From NCBI RefSeq assembly GCF_009730915.1, contig NC_052475.1, positions 32,177,016-32,241,015 on the forward strand: a stretch of DNA of 64,000 bases, read 5' to 3'. The notes beneath the pieces were generated by a model, which had not been told where the DNA came from, ran no database searches, and saw only the letters and a list, made by a program, of their open reading frames with translations. Shown here piece by piece: positions 1 to 11,769 of the stretch. The translations under genes were made by a program, and so were the position numbers. How positions within the stretch are numbered: position 1 is the first letter of the stretch; each line of letters starts with the position of its first letter. This DNA is from Dioscorea cayenensis subsp. rotundata (taxonomy: Eukaryota > Streptophyta > Magnoliopsida > Dioscoreales > Dioscoreaceae).

Positions 1-1067
1 CGCAAAGTTTAAGGCATGCAAGAAAGAAGAGTGAGGAGGCGTTTTCAAGTTATACACTTATATTTAAATTATATAAAATTTTTTATCCATATTAACCCTT
101 ATTTGGGCCAGTGTACTAGGAATCCCATTTATTTGATGGATGAAGATACCCATTACCCCCAAAATTGGGGGGAATGATGTGTAATGCTCATATTACCCCT
201 CTCATTATATTTAATTAATATTTAAAATTAATATAATTAATTAATAGATTTAATTATACTTATTAAAAATAAATTATAATTAAAAATAATGATATTTAAC
301 TTATTTTATAAGTGAATTTTACTTTTGTTAATTAATTATATGTTATTAAAAATTATTAATTTGAAATAATTAATTAAAAAAATTAAAATTAATAATTTAA
401 ATAACAAAAACATATTTACATGTTGATTAAAATAATAAAACAATTTAAATATCATTATTTTCAATTATTACTGTTATTTTTTAATATTATAATTAATATA
501 TTAATTAAATATGTAAATTAATTATATTAAGTTGAAGCATTAAACTATAATAAATTAAAGTAAATAATTAGATTCTAAATATTTAATAATAAATAATATT
601 AAATATTTATAATTAAACATATTTCATTATCTTATACATAATGATGTTATTTATAAAAAAGGCATAAATGTAATTTTTTCGATATCTCTCTTTTATTTAT
701 TTTTTTTCTATTCCAAATTGTCATTTCCTCCGTACAAACAGCGTTTTCATTATTGTCTTTGGTCCTTATTTTCATTCATATCCCTCTCTTTTTCTCATTC
801 TCCCACCTCTCATTCCTATTCTACAAATCAAATGGGTTCTAAATGTCTATTTTACTTGATACATATCGAAATCAGAACCGGAGACTAGAGCTTCAAGTCA
901 CATGAATATCTACTTATTCAAATTTCATTTTATTTTATTTTTGACAAATGTCTATTATAAGAAAAAATAATAGACATTAAACTTTTTATTTGAAACTTTT
1001 TAAGACTTTGTCTGATCTATGCAGAGCAAAATGCATGGCCAAAATTTATAAGAACCATGAGAATACG
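1..1067. other. AT-rich intergenic DNA, no gene seen
   Basis: Very AT-rich sequence without a convincing coding region on either strand. A weak inverted similarity between about 110-130 and 815-840 could mark a decayed MITE, but no clean ends or target-site duplication could be fixed. Confidence 0.5.
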
Positions 1068-1078
1068 ATATACATATA

Positions 1079-1486
1079 TATATAGGGCATATCTTCTGTG
1101 AACGTCCATAGGTAATTAATCTATAGATGTTGATTTGGACCGGTGGATTGAAATCCAACGATTTGTTGATTATAAATGCATATCAATTACTGTACACTAT
1201 TCAATCCAACTATTTGTTAAATGCATAGAAATTACTGTACTTATAAATAATGCGCATTAAAAAGTGAGATGTATAATGTTTTGATTAATTACTACTTTGA
1301 ATAGTACACATAAAAAGTGGAATACACAATATTTTTACTTAACCGTTCAATCAATCTATTGTATAATAATCAAGCAAATCACACCCGTTAAAACCTATTT
1401 CTACTGACACCTACCGTATGAAAAAAATAAAAACACCATGTTACCACCTGTAGACGTCTACAGACGTCCATAGAAACCCTTTTCTA
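1079..1486. mobile_element. Non-autonomous DNA transposon (MITE), probably Mutator-like
   Basis: The 408-bp element is flanked by a perfect 11-bp direct repeat, ATATACATATA, at 1068-1078 and 1487-1497. Its ends are imperfect terminal inverted repeats: the left end contains a block near TCTGTGAACGTCCATAG and the reverse complement of the right end contains TCTATGGACGTCTGTAG (13 of 17 match). It has no coding capacity. An 11-bp duplication fits the range seen for Mutator-like elements better than hAT or Harbinger. The duplicated bases are AT-only except for one C, so part of the match could be chance. Confidence 0.6.
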
Positions 1487-1497
1487 ATATACATATA

Positions 1498-3640
1498 ACA
1501 AACATGAATCCCTGGGATACATGTTAGTCACATAAACCTTCTTTTGAGTGTTTTGTTTTTGTTTTTTTATTTTTGGCTCAGTTTTCTTTTTTTAGTTTTT
1601 TTCTATATTTATATATTTCTCATCTATTTTTGTAAAATTTTTGGTTAATTTTTTTTAAATGTACAAACCACATCCTGGCATACACAAACACAGAATTACT
1701 CTCTCAGTGCACTTATACCCTCATTCTATATAAATTGAGCTTCAAACTTGACTATTCAATCGAACACAAACACTATATATAAGGAAACTAGTGATAATGG
1801 ACCAAGTGATCATGGCTAGGCCTCATGTGTCTTCAATTTGTAATATTCATCTTTTTTTAAAAAAAAAAAAATTATACATGAGTTGTTTATCCATTGTTAT
1901 TTAAAAAAAAAAGTTTTCATTCAAAGGCCATTGTAATAACATCACAACGACAACGTGTGTGATCTACCATACGGTAGAAGAGACAGGTTGACCATTTAGG
2001 TTAGTTGTTGGAATATTTAATTAGAATGTAGCAACGTCATTTTTCAATGACTATGCACTATTCTTTTTAATTGATTATTATGATAATTAATTACATGTTG
2101 TTTGTGTAGATTTTTGTAGTAGCATATATAAAATAATAATAATAATAATAATAATAGCAAAATAAAAAAAATGGAGGAGTCCATCACCTCAATGAAGAGA
2201 GGTTTTGTTGTATTCTTCGTCCTTGACCGTGATCATTTAATTATTCTCGCTGCTTCTTCTCCTAACCATGATTTATCATCTGTTGCTCTTTATGATGTTG
2301 ATATAGTCAGATTTAGTTAAGTCTTTATGATGTTGATGTAGTCTAATTCAGTTGAGTGCGTTTTATTTTTTTTCTTCTTTATTTGTTTTGTCAGAAATAC
2401 ACCCTTTCATCTTGGATGGATCTATTTTTTTTGTTGATGTTTTGCTCCAATTTTTTTTAATTCCTGTTTTTGATTAAATAAATTATGATTTATTTATTTT
2501 TTTATTAACTTCTGTTCAAAACTACATATGAATCAAGCTTGGAAAAGTTGGCTGATAAAGTTAGGTTTATGATAAATTCCTAGTTTTTAATTCACATTTT
2601 GTGACCACTAGCTACATAATAAGTCTTTCATTTATTATTTACTAGAATTGTCAAGTTAGAAATTTGTATTAGAAATCCCACTCAAACATCATTGTCAGTG
2701 GGTGGGCCCCGAAAGGTGCTAGTGAAAGGGGTCCTCGTAAAGGTCCCCTGTAGTGGGGCCCGCGAGGTGCGACAGGCTTCCCCATTCCTTGGTTCTATTT
2801 TACAGCATGCTCAATAAAGGATGAAAGAGTTGGGCCGAATCTCTATCCATTTCGACTGTTGACAATAATCTTATATATATTTATAAAAATTAGTGGTGGC
2901 TTAAAAAAAGTTTTTATTTTTTTTTAACCCCAATAATAAGTGTTATGAAGAGTATTATGGACATTATGTTCCTAAATTCATGAAAGCTCTCATTCTATAC
3001 CTAGTGGTATTATTTAATTTTAATTTTTTTTAACAATTATTGATTCCTGTTTATAATGGGACAATGAATTCAGTGAACCAGAGATATCACTACAAATCAA
3101 TAGTATGCATATATTTTCATCTAGTCTTATTGTTCAGAGATGAGCATTGGCCTACTTAAAAGCATTATTTATTTTTTTTGTTTATTTAGTATTTTACTAG
3201 TTTGTAGTCATAGAATCCGACGGTCTAGTTTGTATGTTCTTGAATATTTTAAAAAAAAGATTATAAAATGAAAAAACTCCTCACTCCTATCTAGTTTTAA
3301 AAAAATAAAATAAAAATTAAACTTAAATAAAAAATAACTAATCGAAGTCCAAATAAACTGCATAACAAATAGGTGGCCATTAGAAGAGGCGATGAAGACT
3401 AAAAAAGACTAAAGTGAGATAATATTAAATTGTTAAAAAATTACGAATTTTGGAGTGTAATTTAAGATTAAATAATTTTTTTTTTGCTAAGAAAGAAAAA
3501 AAAATAATAAACCCAGAACCCGTTTTAGGAGTTATTTAAAAAAAATATATATATTGAAAAAGAGAACTCCGAACCGGCTTCTGGGGGTTTTTCTGCAAAA
3601 CAGAACGTTTGAAAGCGGGCCGTTTCGTTGCGCCAATTTC
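1498..3640. other. Intergenic DNA with an (AAT)n microsatellite
   Basis: No open reading frame of interest. An (AAT)n run lies at about 2132-2156. A GC-rich island at about 2697-2790 contains several GGGCCC/GTGGGGCC-like motifs in otherwise AT-rich DNA. Nothing else is assignable. Confidence 0.5.
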
Positions 3641-3656
3641 TACGCCGACCTTGTCA

Positions 3657-3667
3657 GTGGGTCCCAC
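3657..3667. promoter_or_regulatory. TCP-factor binding site
   Basis: GTGGGTCCCAC is a palindromic match to the plant TCP site (GGNCCCAC). A second match, GTGGGCCC, is at 3704-3711. Both lie about 520-570 bp upstream of the start codon at 4227, so they probably belong to that promoter. The motif match is direct; the role is inferred. Confidence 0.45.
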
Positions 3668-3797
3668 TGCGTAGTGAATTAACAGCAGTGGTTCGTCACG
3701 AAGGTGGGCCCTAAATGACGTGTAATTGTCAATCTATGCCAACGAGAAATTAGAGACGGCGACTTATGCTTTAGGCCAAAAGTCAACCAAGTGTGAT

Positions 3798-3870
3798 GAC
3801 ACGTGGCTAATCCTCATTTGATGTAAACTTCTACCGCACTTCATTTAAACAAAAGAATGACGACACGTGG
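3798..3870 (+). promoter_or_regulatory. Paired G-box/ABRE elements
   Basis: The 9-mer GACACGTGG occurs twice, at 3798-3806 and 3862-3870, with starts 64 bp apart. CACGTG is the G-box bound by plant bZIP and bHLH factors, and ACGTGG is the ABA-response core; paired ABREs are the usual functional arrangement. They lie 350-430 bp upstream of the coding start at 4227, so ABA or stress regulation of that gene is a reasonable inference. Confidence 0.5.
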
Positions 3871-3990
3871 GTTTGCCCAATTCTCAGAAAACTTAGAATT
3901 GTTAAACTTTTCGAGGGTAACATCGAAAAAAACCCAAAGAAATATCAATCATCTCCTTCTCCTCCAATAGGACCAATACAAGCAGAAGCC

Positions 3991-4205
3991 ATGGCCGAGA
4001 AATTAGGGTTAGGGTTTTGATGATCCAAGCACATCCCCTTTCCTCTCGCCTTCCACTTCGAATTCGCGAAGTTTCTAAACTAGAAATTCGATTCCACGCG
4101 AAATTTCTCTATTCTTTTCAGTTTAGGATTTTTTTATTATTCCTTAAAAATTCCAAAGAGTTTCGCACGATTAGAGAGAAAGGAATCGAGACTAACCTGG
4201 GATGA
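3991..4205 (+). promoter_or_regulatory. Two consecutive uORFs in a probable 5' leader
   Basis: uORF1 runs 3991-4020 (MAEKLGLGF, then TGA). uORF2 begins at the last base of that stop codon (ATG at 4020) and runs to a stop at 4203-4205 (61 residues). The main start codon at 4227 follows 21 nt later. A reversed telo-box (TTAGGGTTAGGG) lies inside uORF1. Whether both are in the mature leader depends on the transcription start and on any leader intron, which I cannot fix from sequence alone. Confidence 0.45.
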
Positions 4206-4226
4206 GGCTGTAGGATAGGAAAGGGA

Positions 4227-6919
4227 ATGAAGATGGATCGATCGCAGACGTCGGAGGGAGCAGTGGTGGCGATTGAGCTGGTGGCGGGGAGCTCGAAGGC
4301 GGAGGAGTGGAGTGGCGGCGTGCCGCAAACAGGGGACGTAGTAGAGGAGATCCGGATCGGCGCCGGCCAGGCAACGCGTGCTCCATTCAAGGGCGGCCGT
4401 GCGGGCGTTCAAAAGCTCCTCCATTCTGCGTTCCGGCGCGGCGACACCTCGATCAGAGTCAAAGCCCGGCGCGCTGCCGGAGACTCCGCTGAGCTCCATG
4501 CTTGCATCGTCCCCCGCGATCCGCCGGCCGGCGGGCGCCGCCAGTACGTCTTGAGATCCATCCACGATCCCAACTACGCCGTCGGCTTCGTTGATCGATC
4601 CGTGAGCGAGTGCATCGCCCTGCAGAGTATGTTAACCGTTCCTGTATTTTATTTATTTATTTTTTTAAAAGTTTAAGTCCTTGAGGATTGAGATATTAAA
4701 ATGATTTTTTCAGTGTCTTTTCATAAATTTAAGTTTTAATAAGCTTTCATATTAAACTCCGGTAATTTAATTTTTTAGTGGGTTTAAATAAAATTTTCAA
4801 TTTGCAACAGAGTCCTTGTCGGCCTGTCTTAGGGGGTTAAATGAAAATGAGCTGTAATTTTTTTTTTTTTGTACTAATTTCTTGGGATTTTTTTCAGTCT
4901 CTAAACAATCATGCAAAACCGAATCTCAAAGAATGCATGTTGATTGGAATTGGATGGTTGTTGGGAGAATTTATTTGGTTTATGACTAGGTATCCTTTCT
5001 AAGGAAGAGCTTGCCTTAGTTGTCTAACTAGGAATAGTTGACGTTGACTTTGTTGACCTAGCAGTGGCGGAATTATAGAAGACTTCTAGACCTCATGCTC
5101 TTCTTTTATTAATTATTAATTATTTAAAATAATATATGACCAATTAGGCATTATTAATTAGTTATCACCGTACATATAGTTATAGCAAAGCTTAGTTTTT
5201 TAAAAAAAATTGTTAAGTTTAATCTCACAGCTGTTAGGCTCTTAACATTTATTAATTATTATGTCTTGTTTTAATATTTTTCTATGTTACCTCACAGAAT
5301 GAGAATGTGAACAACTCACTCATTGACAGTTCACATCATGTTTGCAAGAATGAAAAGTAGGAAGAGTGATGTTGAGTCTGTGGTTTCAGGATCAATGAGC
5401 TCAAGGGTGGTGTGCGCGTTGAGCAACGCACAGCTTCAGGATGGGTATGTGGCGTACCCTTGGGACAAGAAGATGAGGGAGTCACTGGAGATACCAAACT
5501 CTAGTGGTTTTCTTTCAGTGCTTATTCTACCAAAAGCCTCAGACTCTTCTGGTCTCCACTATAACTCCCTTGAGGACACTCTTGCCAGAGCCAATGCTTG
5601 GCTTAATTCTTCTCAGGCCTCTGGTGTACCCATCCTCTTCATTAACATCCAGACTGAAGCCCTTCTCACCAAGGTATATATATATATCCTAGTTCAGCTT
5701 TGAGATTTTTATTTTATTTTATTTGATGCTAGCTGTGATTAAAAAATAACTTTCATGTTAGTCATGTATGAACTATGAACATGTCTCATGTGATATCTTA
5801 TTTCTAGTTTGAAATTAATTAGATAATTAAGGTGGAAAAGGAAATGACTATATATTAATTGTTACTACGTTTTTATTTATTTATTTATTTATTTATATAT
5901 GTGATGAGTGGCTCTATCTGATATTTGAGGAATTTAAGTAGTATTAAAATAACGACCACCTTTATTTTAACTAGCTAGTTTGTAATTAATAAAGTAAAGG
6001 GATTCAAAGTAGTTAATTTAATTATTTTAATATGTGGAAATGTAGATCTCTGGAGAGACGGCTTCATGTACAGTGAACGCAGGATCACTATCAGATCTCT
6101 CAAACCTTGGCAACGTTAGCCTCTATGGATTTGAAGACTATCATGGAGTAGACATTGGTGTGGTGAGAGCTGTGAGGCTTTGGTACACTCCTCTTGGAGG
6201 AGAAGTGGCCATTGAGATCAAACTTCAGGAAACTGACACCAAGCTTGGTTTTGCCATCAGCCGCACTGAAGAGGTTCTCCCCCTATATATATATCTCTCT
6301 CCCATATTTATGATATTTCTCTCATTCTTTCATGACCACCAACATATTAAAAACAACCACAACATAAATAATTAGGATACTTCTTCTTCTACTGCTGTTT
6401 AATTTCACGTTTACAATATTTTAGGTTGAACATTATATATATATATATTTTTTTTTGTAGGGTTTTATTTATATATCTTCAGTTATAGACGATGAAGATG
6501 ACAAAGAAGTAGCTTCCACTCGGTCTGGCCTTAAAGATCTGTACAAAGCCGCAATGAGAGCATCAAAGCTGCTAGTAATCTCTAGGGTATCAAATGAAAA
6601 GGTACTCCCATGGATGGTGTCCTCCTCTGGTGCTATCCGGTGTTTCGACACAGTCTCTCTCAGTCAGAAGCTCTCTCTTCACCGCCATGCTCTTCGCCCT
6701 ATCCTCCTCCATGTCTTCCTTTGGGAAAAAACACCTCTGACAATGCCACCACCATCACCACCACCTCCTCTGACAAAAACTCCGGCGGCTGAGCAAGCAC
6801 CAAGGAATGTACTGGTGTATGATAATGATGATAGATCAGGTGCAATATTGCACAGAGATACTGCAGGGGATGTATCTTTCAGGTTCCATGATTTCTCTCT
6901 GCCAAACAATTGGGTATGA
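4227..6919 (+). CDS. Conserved plant protein of unknown function, PDZ-like C-terminal half
   Basis: There are four exons: 4227-4626, 5390-5673, 6046-6273 and 6461-6919, giving 456 residues. An in-frame upstream acceptor at 5329 (exon from 5330) would add 20 residues; I prefer 5390 because it has the better pyrimidine tract and joins a conserved Ser-Ser-Arg-Val-Val-Cys block directly to the Ala-Leu-Gln end of exon 1. The protein matches a plant-specific family I recognise by sequence but cannot name. Conserved blocks include LQDGYVAYPWDKKMRE, YGFEDYHGVDIGVVRAVRLWY and SSGAIRCFDTVSLSQKLSLH. The stretch from KLGFAISRTEEGFIYIS to KLLVISRVSNEKVLPW reads like a PDZ-type peptide-binding fold (inference). 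A proline-rich linker precedes the C-terminal SFRFHDFSLPNNWV. I see no signal peptide or membrane segment. Exon 1 is much more GC-rich than the rest. It is convergent with the P450 gene downstream. Confidence 0.85.
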
Positions 6920-6992
6920 GTCATTCATGACCACTCTTTGCGTATTCATTTCTTTTCTTTGTTGTGATCATGGATATATATATACTCATACG

Positions 6993-6998
6993 AATAAA
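6993..6998 (+). terminator. Candidate poly(A) signal
   Basis: AATAAA about 75 bp after the stop codon at 6917-6919, a normal distance for a plant near-upstream element. Confidence 0.35.
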
Positions 6999-7309
6999 TT
7001 TTACAATTAATGATCTTGTTTGTTAATTTTGTTTGTCTGTGTCTCTGGTTTTTGTTGCCTAGCTCCTTATGTGAATCAACTGTTTTTGTTGCCTCTTTAG
7101 TTAGACTTATGTGTATGTCTGACTCTGAGAGTTATTATAGTGATAATAATGCAAGTGACTTGTATTATATAGTGATACCACAAATGACAAACGAGAACAA
7201 CAATACTTCATTTGCCGGTCAAATTCATACCAAGTATATAAAAAAATATAAAAACCACCATCACATACTCAAGACAATGATAAGAGTCTTAAAAGGCACA
7301 ATCATCAAA

Positions 7310-9015
7310 TCAAGCAAGTAAAGGCAAAAGGTTGAGACGCAGAACCGGAGTGCAAACAAGAGGTTTAGCACGTGGCAGAGTCAAGCCAGGACCTTCAGTC
7401 ATATCAACCATTCCATCAACCTCCCAATCAAAGCACTGCACCAGCGCACCAAGCCCGGCATGCACCACAAGCAACGCCAGTGACGCTCCCGGACAAACTC
7501 TTCTCCCACTCCCAAAGGGAAGCATGTGAAAATGCTGCCCTCTCACATCAATCCCATTGCACCCTTCCTCCATGAACCTTTCTGGCATGAACTTTAGTGG
7601 CTCTTTCCAATAATCTGGGTCCCTCCCTATAGCCCAAATGTTCACAAACAGTCTTGTTTTGGCTTGTATGTTGTACCCATTGATCTCGCAATCTTTTGTG
7701 CATTCTCTCACTGTCATTGGCCCGGTTGGGTGTAGACGTAGTGTTTCTTTTACTATGGCTTGTAAGTATGGCATGCTTGATATGTCTGCTTCGCTGATGA
7801 GCCGGTTCTTGCCTACCACTGTGTCTATCTCTTCTCGGAGTTTTTCTAACACACTTGGGTTGTTGATGAGCTCCGATAATGCCCATTCTATTGTTAACGC
7901 CGACGTGTCCGTGCCCGCCGCGAAGATGTCCTTGCAAATCAGTTCAGAGAATTATTAACATCAAGGTTATGTACATGTATTCTATTTGAATGCATTAAAT
8001 ATTTAATCGGTTTCCAATTATTTATTTGAACAACAATTTTTTTACTAGTGTGATGATGATGATTTAACAGTGAATTATAGTTAATTACCAGAATGTAAGC
8101 TTTGATGTTCTCCAAAGACAGTTTCATCTCAGCATTCTCATCTTTATGTATATCAAGTAAAATGTCCAAAATATCCTTCACGGCAGTTCCACCACCCCCT
8201 GCCGTCACCGCCGCCTTCTTCTCTTCCAATATCCCTTCCATCATATGATCGAATCTCCGGCGAACATCCTCCAACCTTTTATCAAACCCTTGCAAATCAA
8301 AGTTCTTGCAAAAACTAATATAATCAGCCAAGTTGAATTTTCCGATGATCTCCGCCGTCTCCTCCACCAACTTCCTCACTTCCTCCGCTTCCCCTTCGTT
8401 CTCCGAGCACCTTCGGCTCATCGTCATCCTGCATATAACGTTGTTACTCATTCTTATGAGATCTCCACTAAGATCCACCTTCATTTTCTCTTTGGCTTTC
8501 ATTTGCAATATTCGCAAAAATCTTACTACTTCCTCCTTCCTGATAAAATTAAGTTGTTCTAAAGTCTGACCTCCTAATAATTGGGACATACTAAGTTTCT
8601 TCATGAACTTCCAATAAGCTCCAAAAGGAGCGTAAGAGAAGTCTGCAGAACCATACGTGAGATAACTGACTGCTTTTGATTGAGGACGGTCGGCAAAAAA
8701 GAGCTCATGAGTTTTAAGGAACTCTTTTGCGGTCTCCGGCGATGAGGCAACAACACAAGGGACAGAACCTAATCGGAGAAAGATCAAAGGACCGTAACGC
8801 AATGATAGTTTGTGGAGTGCTTGGTGAGGAATAGGTGCAAGAAGATGAAGGTGACCAATTATTGGGAGACCTATTGGACTCGGTGGGAGCCGGAGACCGG
8901 CACCGGTCCTGGCAGGCTTAGAGATGAGCCACCGTAGGATGATGATGGACAAAATGGTTATGGAGGTGAAGATGGCAAATGACTTGGGATTCACTTTGAA
9001 GTTTTCTTCTATCAT
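7310..9015 (-). CDS. Cytochrome P450, CYP93 family, flavone synthase II / flavanone 2-hydroxylase-like
   Basis: Two exons: 9015-8089 (309 codons) and 7930-7310, split by a 158-bp phase-0 intron at the position typical of plant A-type P450s, giving 515 residues. An N-terminal membrane anchor (about 14-30) is followed by the hinge [15 protein letters not shown]. Also visible are the I-helix oxygen-binding motif AGTDTS (314-319), the K-helix ExxR (E371, R374), PERF (426-429) and the haem loop [11 protein letters not shown] with ligand C455. The segment [20 protein letters not shown] is characteristic of CYP93B/G enzymes, which act on flavanones at the endoplasmic reticulum to make flavones or 2-hydroxyflavanones. 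The exact product cannot be decided from sequence. All catalytic motifs are intact and no break is seen. No other flavonoid gene is nearby. Confidence 0.92.
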
Positions 9016-9091
9016 GTTGTATTAATTTGCTTGATTTTTTTTTTTTCTTCTTTTTTTTGTGGGGGTTGTGTGGACCTTGTGGTGGGGTGCA

Positions 9092-9099
9092 ATATATAC
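9092..9099 (-). promoter_or_regulatory. TATA box of the P450 gene
   Basis: AGTATATATTG on the minus strand, about 80 bp upstream of the start codon at 9015. This implies a short leader of about 45-50 nt. Confidence 0.4.
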
Positions 9100-9384
9100 T
9101 TGAAGATTATATATGATGCAGTGCATTTATAGACATCCTTGGTTGTAGATTCATGAATCTCTGATTTTCTTATGATTGATTAGTTGCTATTAAGGTGTAA
9201 TTTAAATGTTTATTTTTATTATTATTGATTGCAAATTTTAATTTGAGTGTTTGATTTATTGGACGAGTAACATTGTTGCCGTCCAAATGAAAGGTCAGAA
9301 AGTAAAAGGTTTCATTTATTAGGTCATTCTTATCCGGCTACTTCTATATATATACTAAACATCATATTCCGTTGTCTGTAATAA

Positions 9385-9560
9385 GAGAGACCTTGGGAGT
9401 ACGTGATGGCTACCATTATAATAATTTCAGAGAGAGAACACATCTAAGGGAGAATCCGGGTTCGAGTTTAGGTTCGGGATTTTTTTAGGGTGAGAGGGCA
9501 TTGTTGGGCGGATGTCAGTAGATTTTACAGGCTCATATATATATATATATATTTTTTACA
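9385..9560 (+). mobile_element. Possible tRNA-derived SINE remnant
   Basis: An internal GGGTTCGAGTTTAG resembles a Pol III B box, a weak A-box-like stretch precedes it, and the block ends in an (AT)n run near 9535-9551. No target-site duplication was found, so this is only a candidate. Confidence 0.3.
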
Positions 9561-9569
9561 ACGTGAACA

Positions 9570-10908
9570 AATCACTTCATATAAACCTAAATCTTGCTTC
9601 ATACACCATAAATCTTCGATAATGTTTTAGAAATGAGTCAAACTTTTTTGACATTCAGCACAAGAGTTTATTGCATATCACTCAGCTGCAATTGTTTTAA
9701 TATATTTTTCAACATTAAATATTTAAATTTACAACTTTATACATACACAAACTTTTTAATGAAGAAGATATTATTTATCGAGTTAATGCTATACCAAATG
9801 AATAAAAGACATGCATATAAAATTCATGGTGATATTAGTTGCTCTGTAATTTACGAAATTATCTTTGTATTTCTTTGATTGCACTCTTCATAACTTTCTA
9901 CTTGATGACCTTATGCGAAAAGGACTCTCAATATATGTTTTTGTAATTTATTACTATTTTTTAGCCAAATTAAATAAAATTATCAATTAATGATCATTAA
10001 AAATTACATACTTAATTTGACTAAGGAAAAACATATCATTTATTATAACTTGAATACATTGAACTTCATCTCATAGCAACTACCGAAAGATCACAATAAT
10101 ATATTTAATTAGATGTTTGAGGTCACGAACATAATCTTTTAAACATATAATTAAATGTGTATTAATTTTCTTGAATGCTACCAATTAATCAATGATAAAT
10201 GTTTAGCAAAGACCATGTCAAGCTGGGATATTGCCATCATTTTAAGTCAGGTAGAAAATCATCACAAAAAGATCTATGTATGTATAATTGTGTCTCTTGA
10301 TGTGTTTTTCTTCTCAATTTTTTTTTGTCTTTTTTTTTTTTTAAGTATTTAATTGCTAAACGTTAGTGTCACTTTGTAAACAAAACAATTAGCGGTAGCT
10401 CTCTTAGAACACCTTGGTAAATAATAACATCCTAATTTTTAAGAAATTTAAGCACCTATCTTAAGTTTTTTCCGCATTCTACATCTAGTACATTGGGATT
10501 ACCTTATATTAATATATATATATATATAGAATTCTTAGGTTTTTACTCTTGCTAATTACATATCACTTGAATTGTAATTTAATTTAATATATATATATAT
10601 ATAAGTTTAAATCTAATTTGGATATAAATTATCATGATAAATTAGGTAGATTTAAACCATTGTTCTGATCTAACATTCTTGTGAATATTTAATCTCATCG
10701 ACGGGAGAAAGAAGGATGAGGTTTTGCAAGTACAAGTCTTGTTTTAAGTGCATAACTCAATCTTTTTGGTGTCTTGTATAATTTACTATTATTAGAGGAA
10801 AGTGATCCGGCTTTTGTTATTGATTAATTATTTAATTAATATGACATATTATTAGTTTTTATATTTTGGTTTTATGATATGACATTTTTTCATATTTAGA
10901 TGGATTAT
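9570..10908. other. AT-rich intergenic DNA
   Basis: Short TA-repeat runs near 10510 and 10590. I see no gene or element with definable ends. Confidence 0.45.
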
Positions 10909-10916
10909 GTTATACT

Positions 10917-11760
10917 CAAGCTTGTCAGACCCGACCTGGGCAATGACTCGGCTAAACCCAGGGGTCAGGGGTCAATGGGTTCGACCGGGTCGAACCGGGG
11001 TGAATAATAAAATATAAAAAAATAATTATAATAATTAATAATGAGCAATATAATACTAAACCCATAATTATAATATTAAAAACTACTCAAATTTGATATT
11101 TAAATTGATAAATGACCTTATATATAGTAGTGTTTTCTAATTATGTCATTTATTTTTACATTTTTTAAATATTTATAAATTTAATATATTAATATAATTA
11201 TCGAACTTCTCTTAGGGTCATTTATTTATTTATTTGTTTATTGGTTGATTTTGTTAAAATAGATAAGAAATTTAATTCACTAATTCTTATATCACAATTG
11301 AGTTTTTATTTTGTTTTAAATTTTTTTATATTTTTTATTTAATTAGAATACTTTATTTTTATATTTTTATAATAAAATTACACTCATTTATTGTTTTATT
11401 TTCTTAATAAATTAAATTTTTAGAAAATATTTACATAACACATTAATAGATTTTATTTTAAATGTTAATTTTTGTTAGTATGTTAGTATGTTTATGATAT
11501 ATATATATATATATTATAATTATATTTATTGATTATAAAATATAAATTAATATTAATAAATATACACGATTTTGAGGTTTCTAATGAAAAAATAATAAAT
11601 TGTTAAATATTATAAAAAAATTTTAAACATTATGACCCGATTGACCCGGTCGGGTCAACCGGTTCGGGTTGAATCTCCTGGGTCACCGGGTTAACACCGA
11701 GTTTTTAATACCCGGTTCAATGGGGTATACCCGGGCCGGCCATAGGGTCTGACAACCTTG
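10917..11760. mobile_element. Non-autonomous hAT-type DNA transposon
   Basis: The 844-bp element has near-identical terminal inverted repeats: CAAGCTTGTCAGACCC at the left and, reversed, CAAGGTTGTCAGACCC at the right (15 of 16 match). It is flanked by an 8-bp duplication with one mismatch, GTTATACT (10909-10916) and GTTATATT (11761-11768). The 8-bp duplication and CAAGN ends fit the hAT superfamily. Both subterminal regions are packed with GACCCG/CGGGTC motifs in both orientations, while the core is extremely AT-rich and non-coding. Confidence 0.8.
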
Positions 11761-11769
11761 GTTATATTA

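Noticed and set aside
110-840. Possible MITE from GAATCCCATTT-type ends
   Set aside because: The inverted similarity is short and imperfect and no target-site duplication could be read.
4118-4565. Long antisense frames (90 and 142 codons) over the first exon of the unknown plant gene
   Set aside because: They lie opposite a GC-rich coding exon and show no family resemblance; GC-rich exons commonly leave the reverse frames open.
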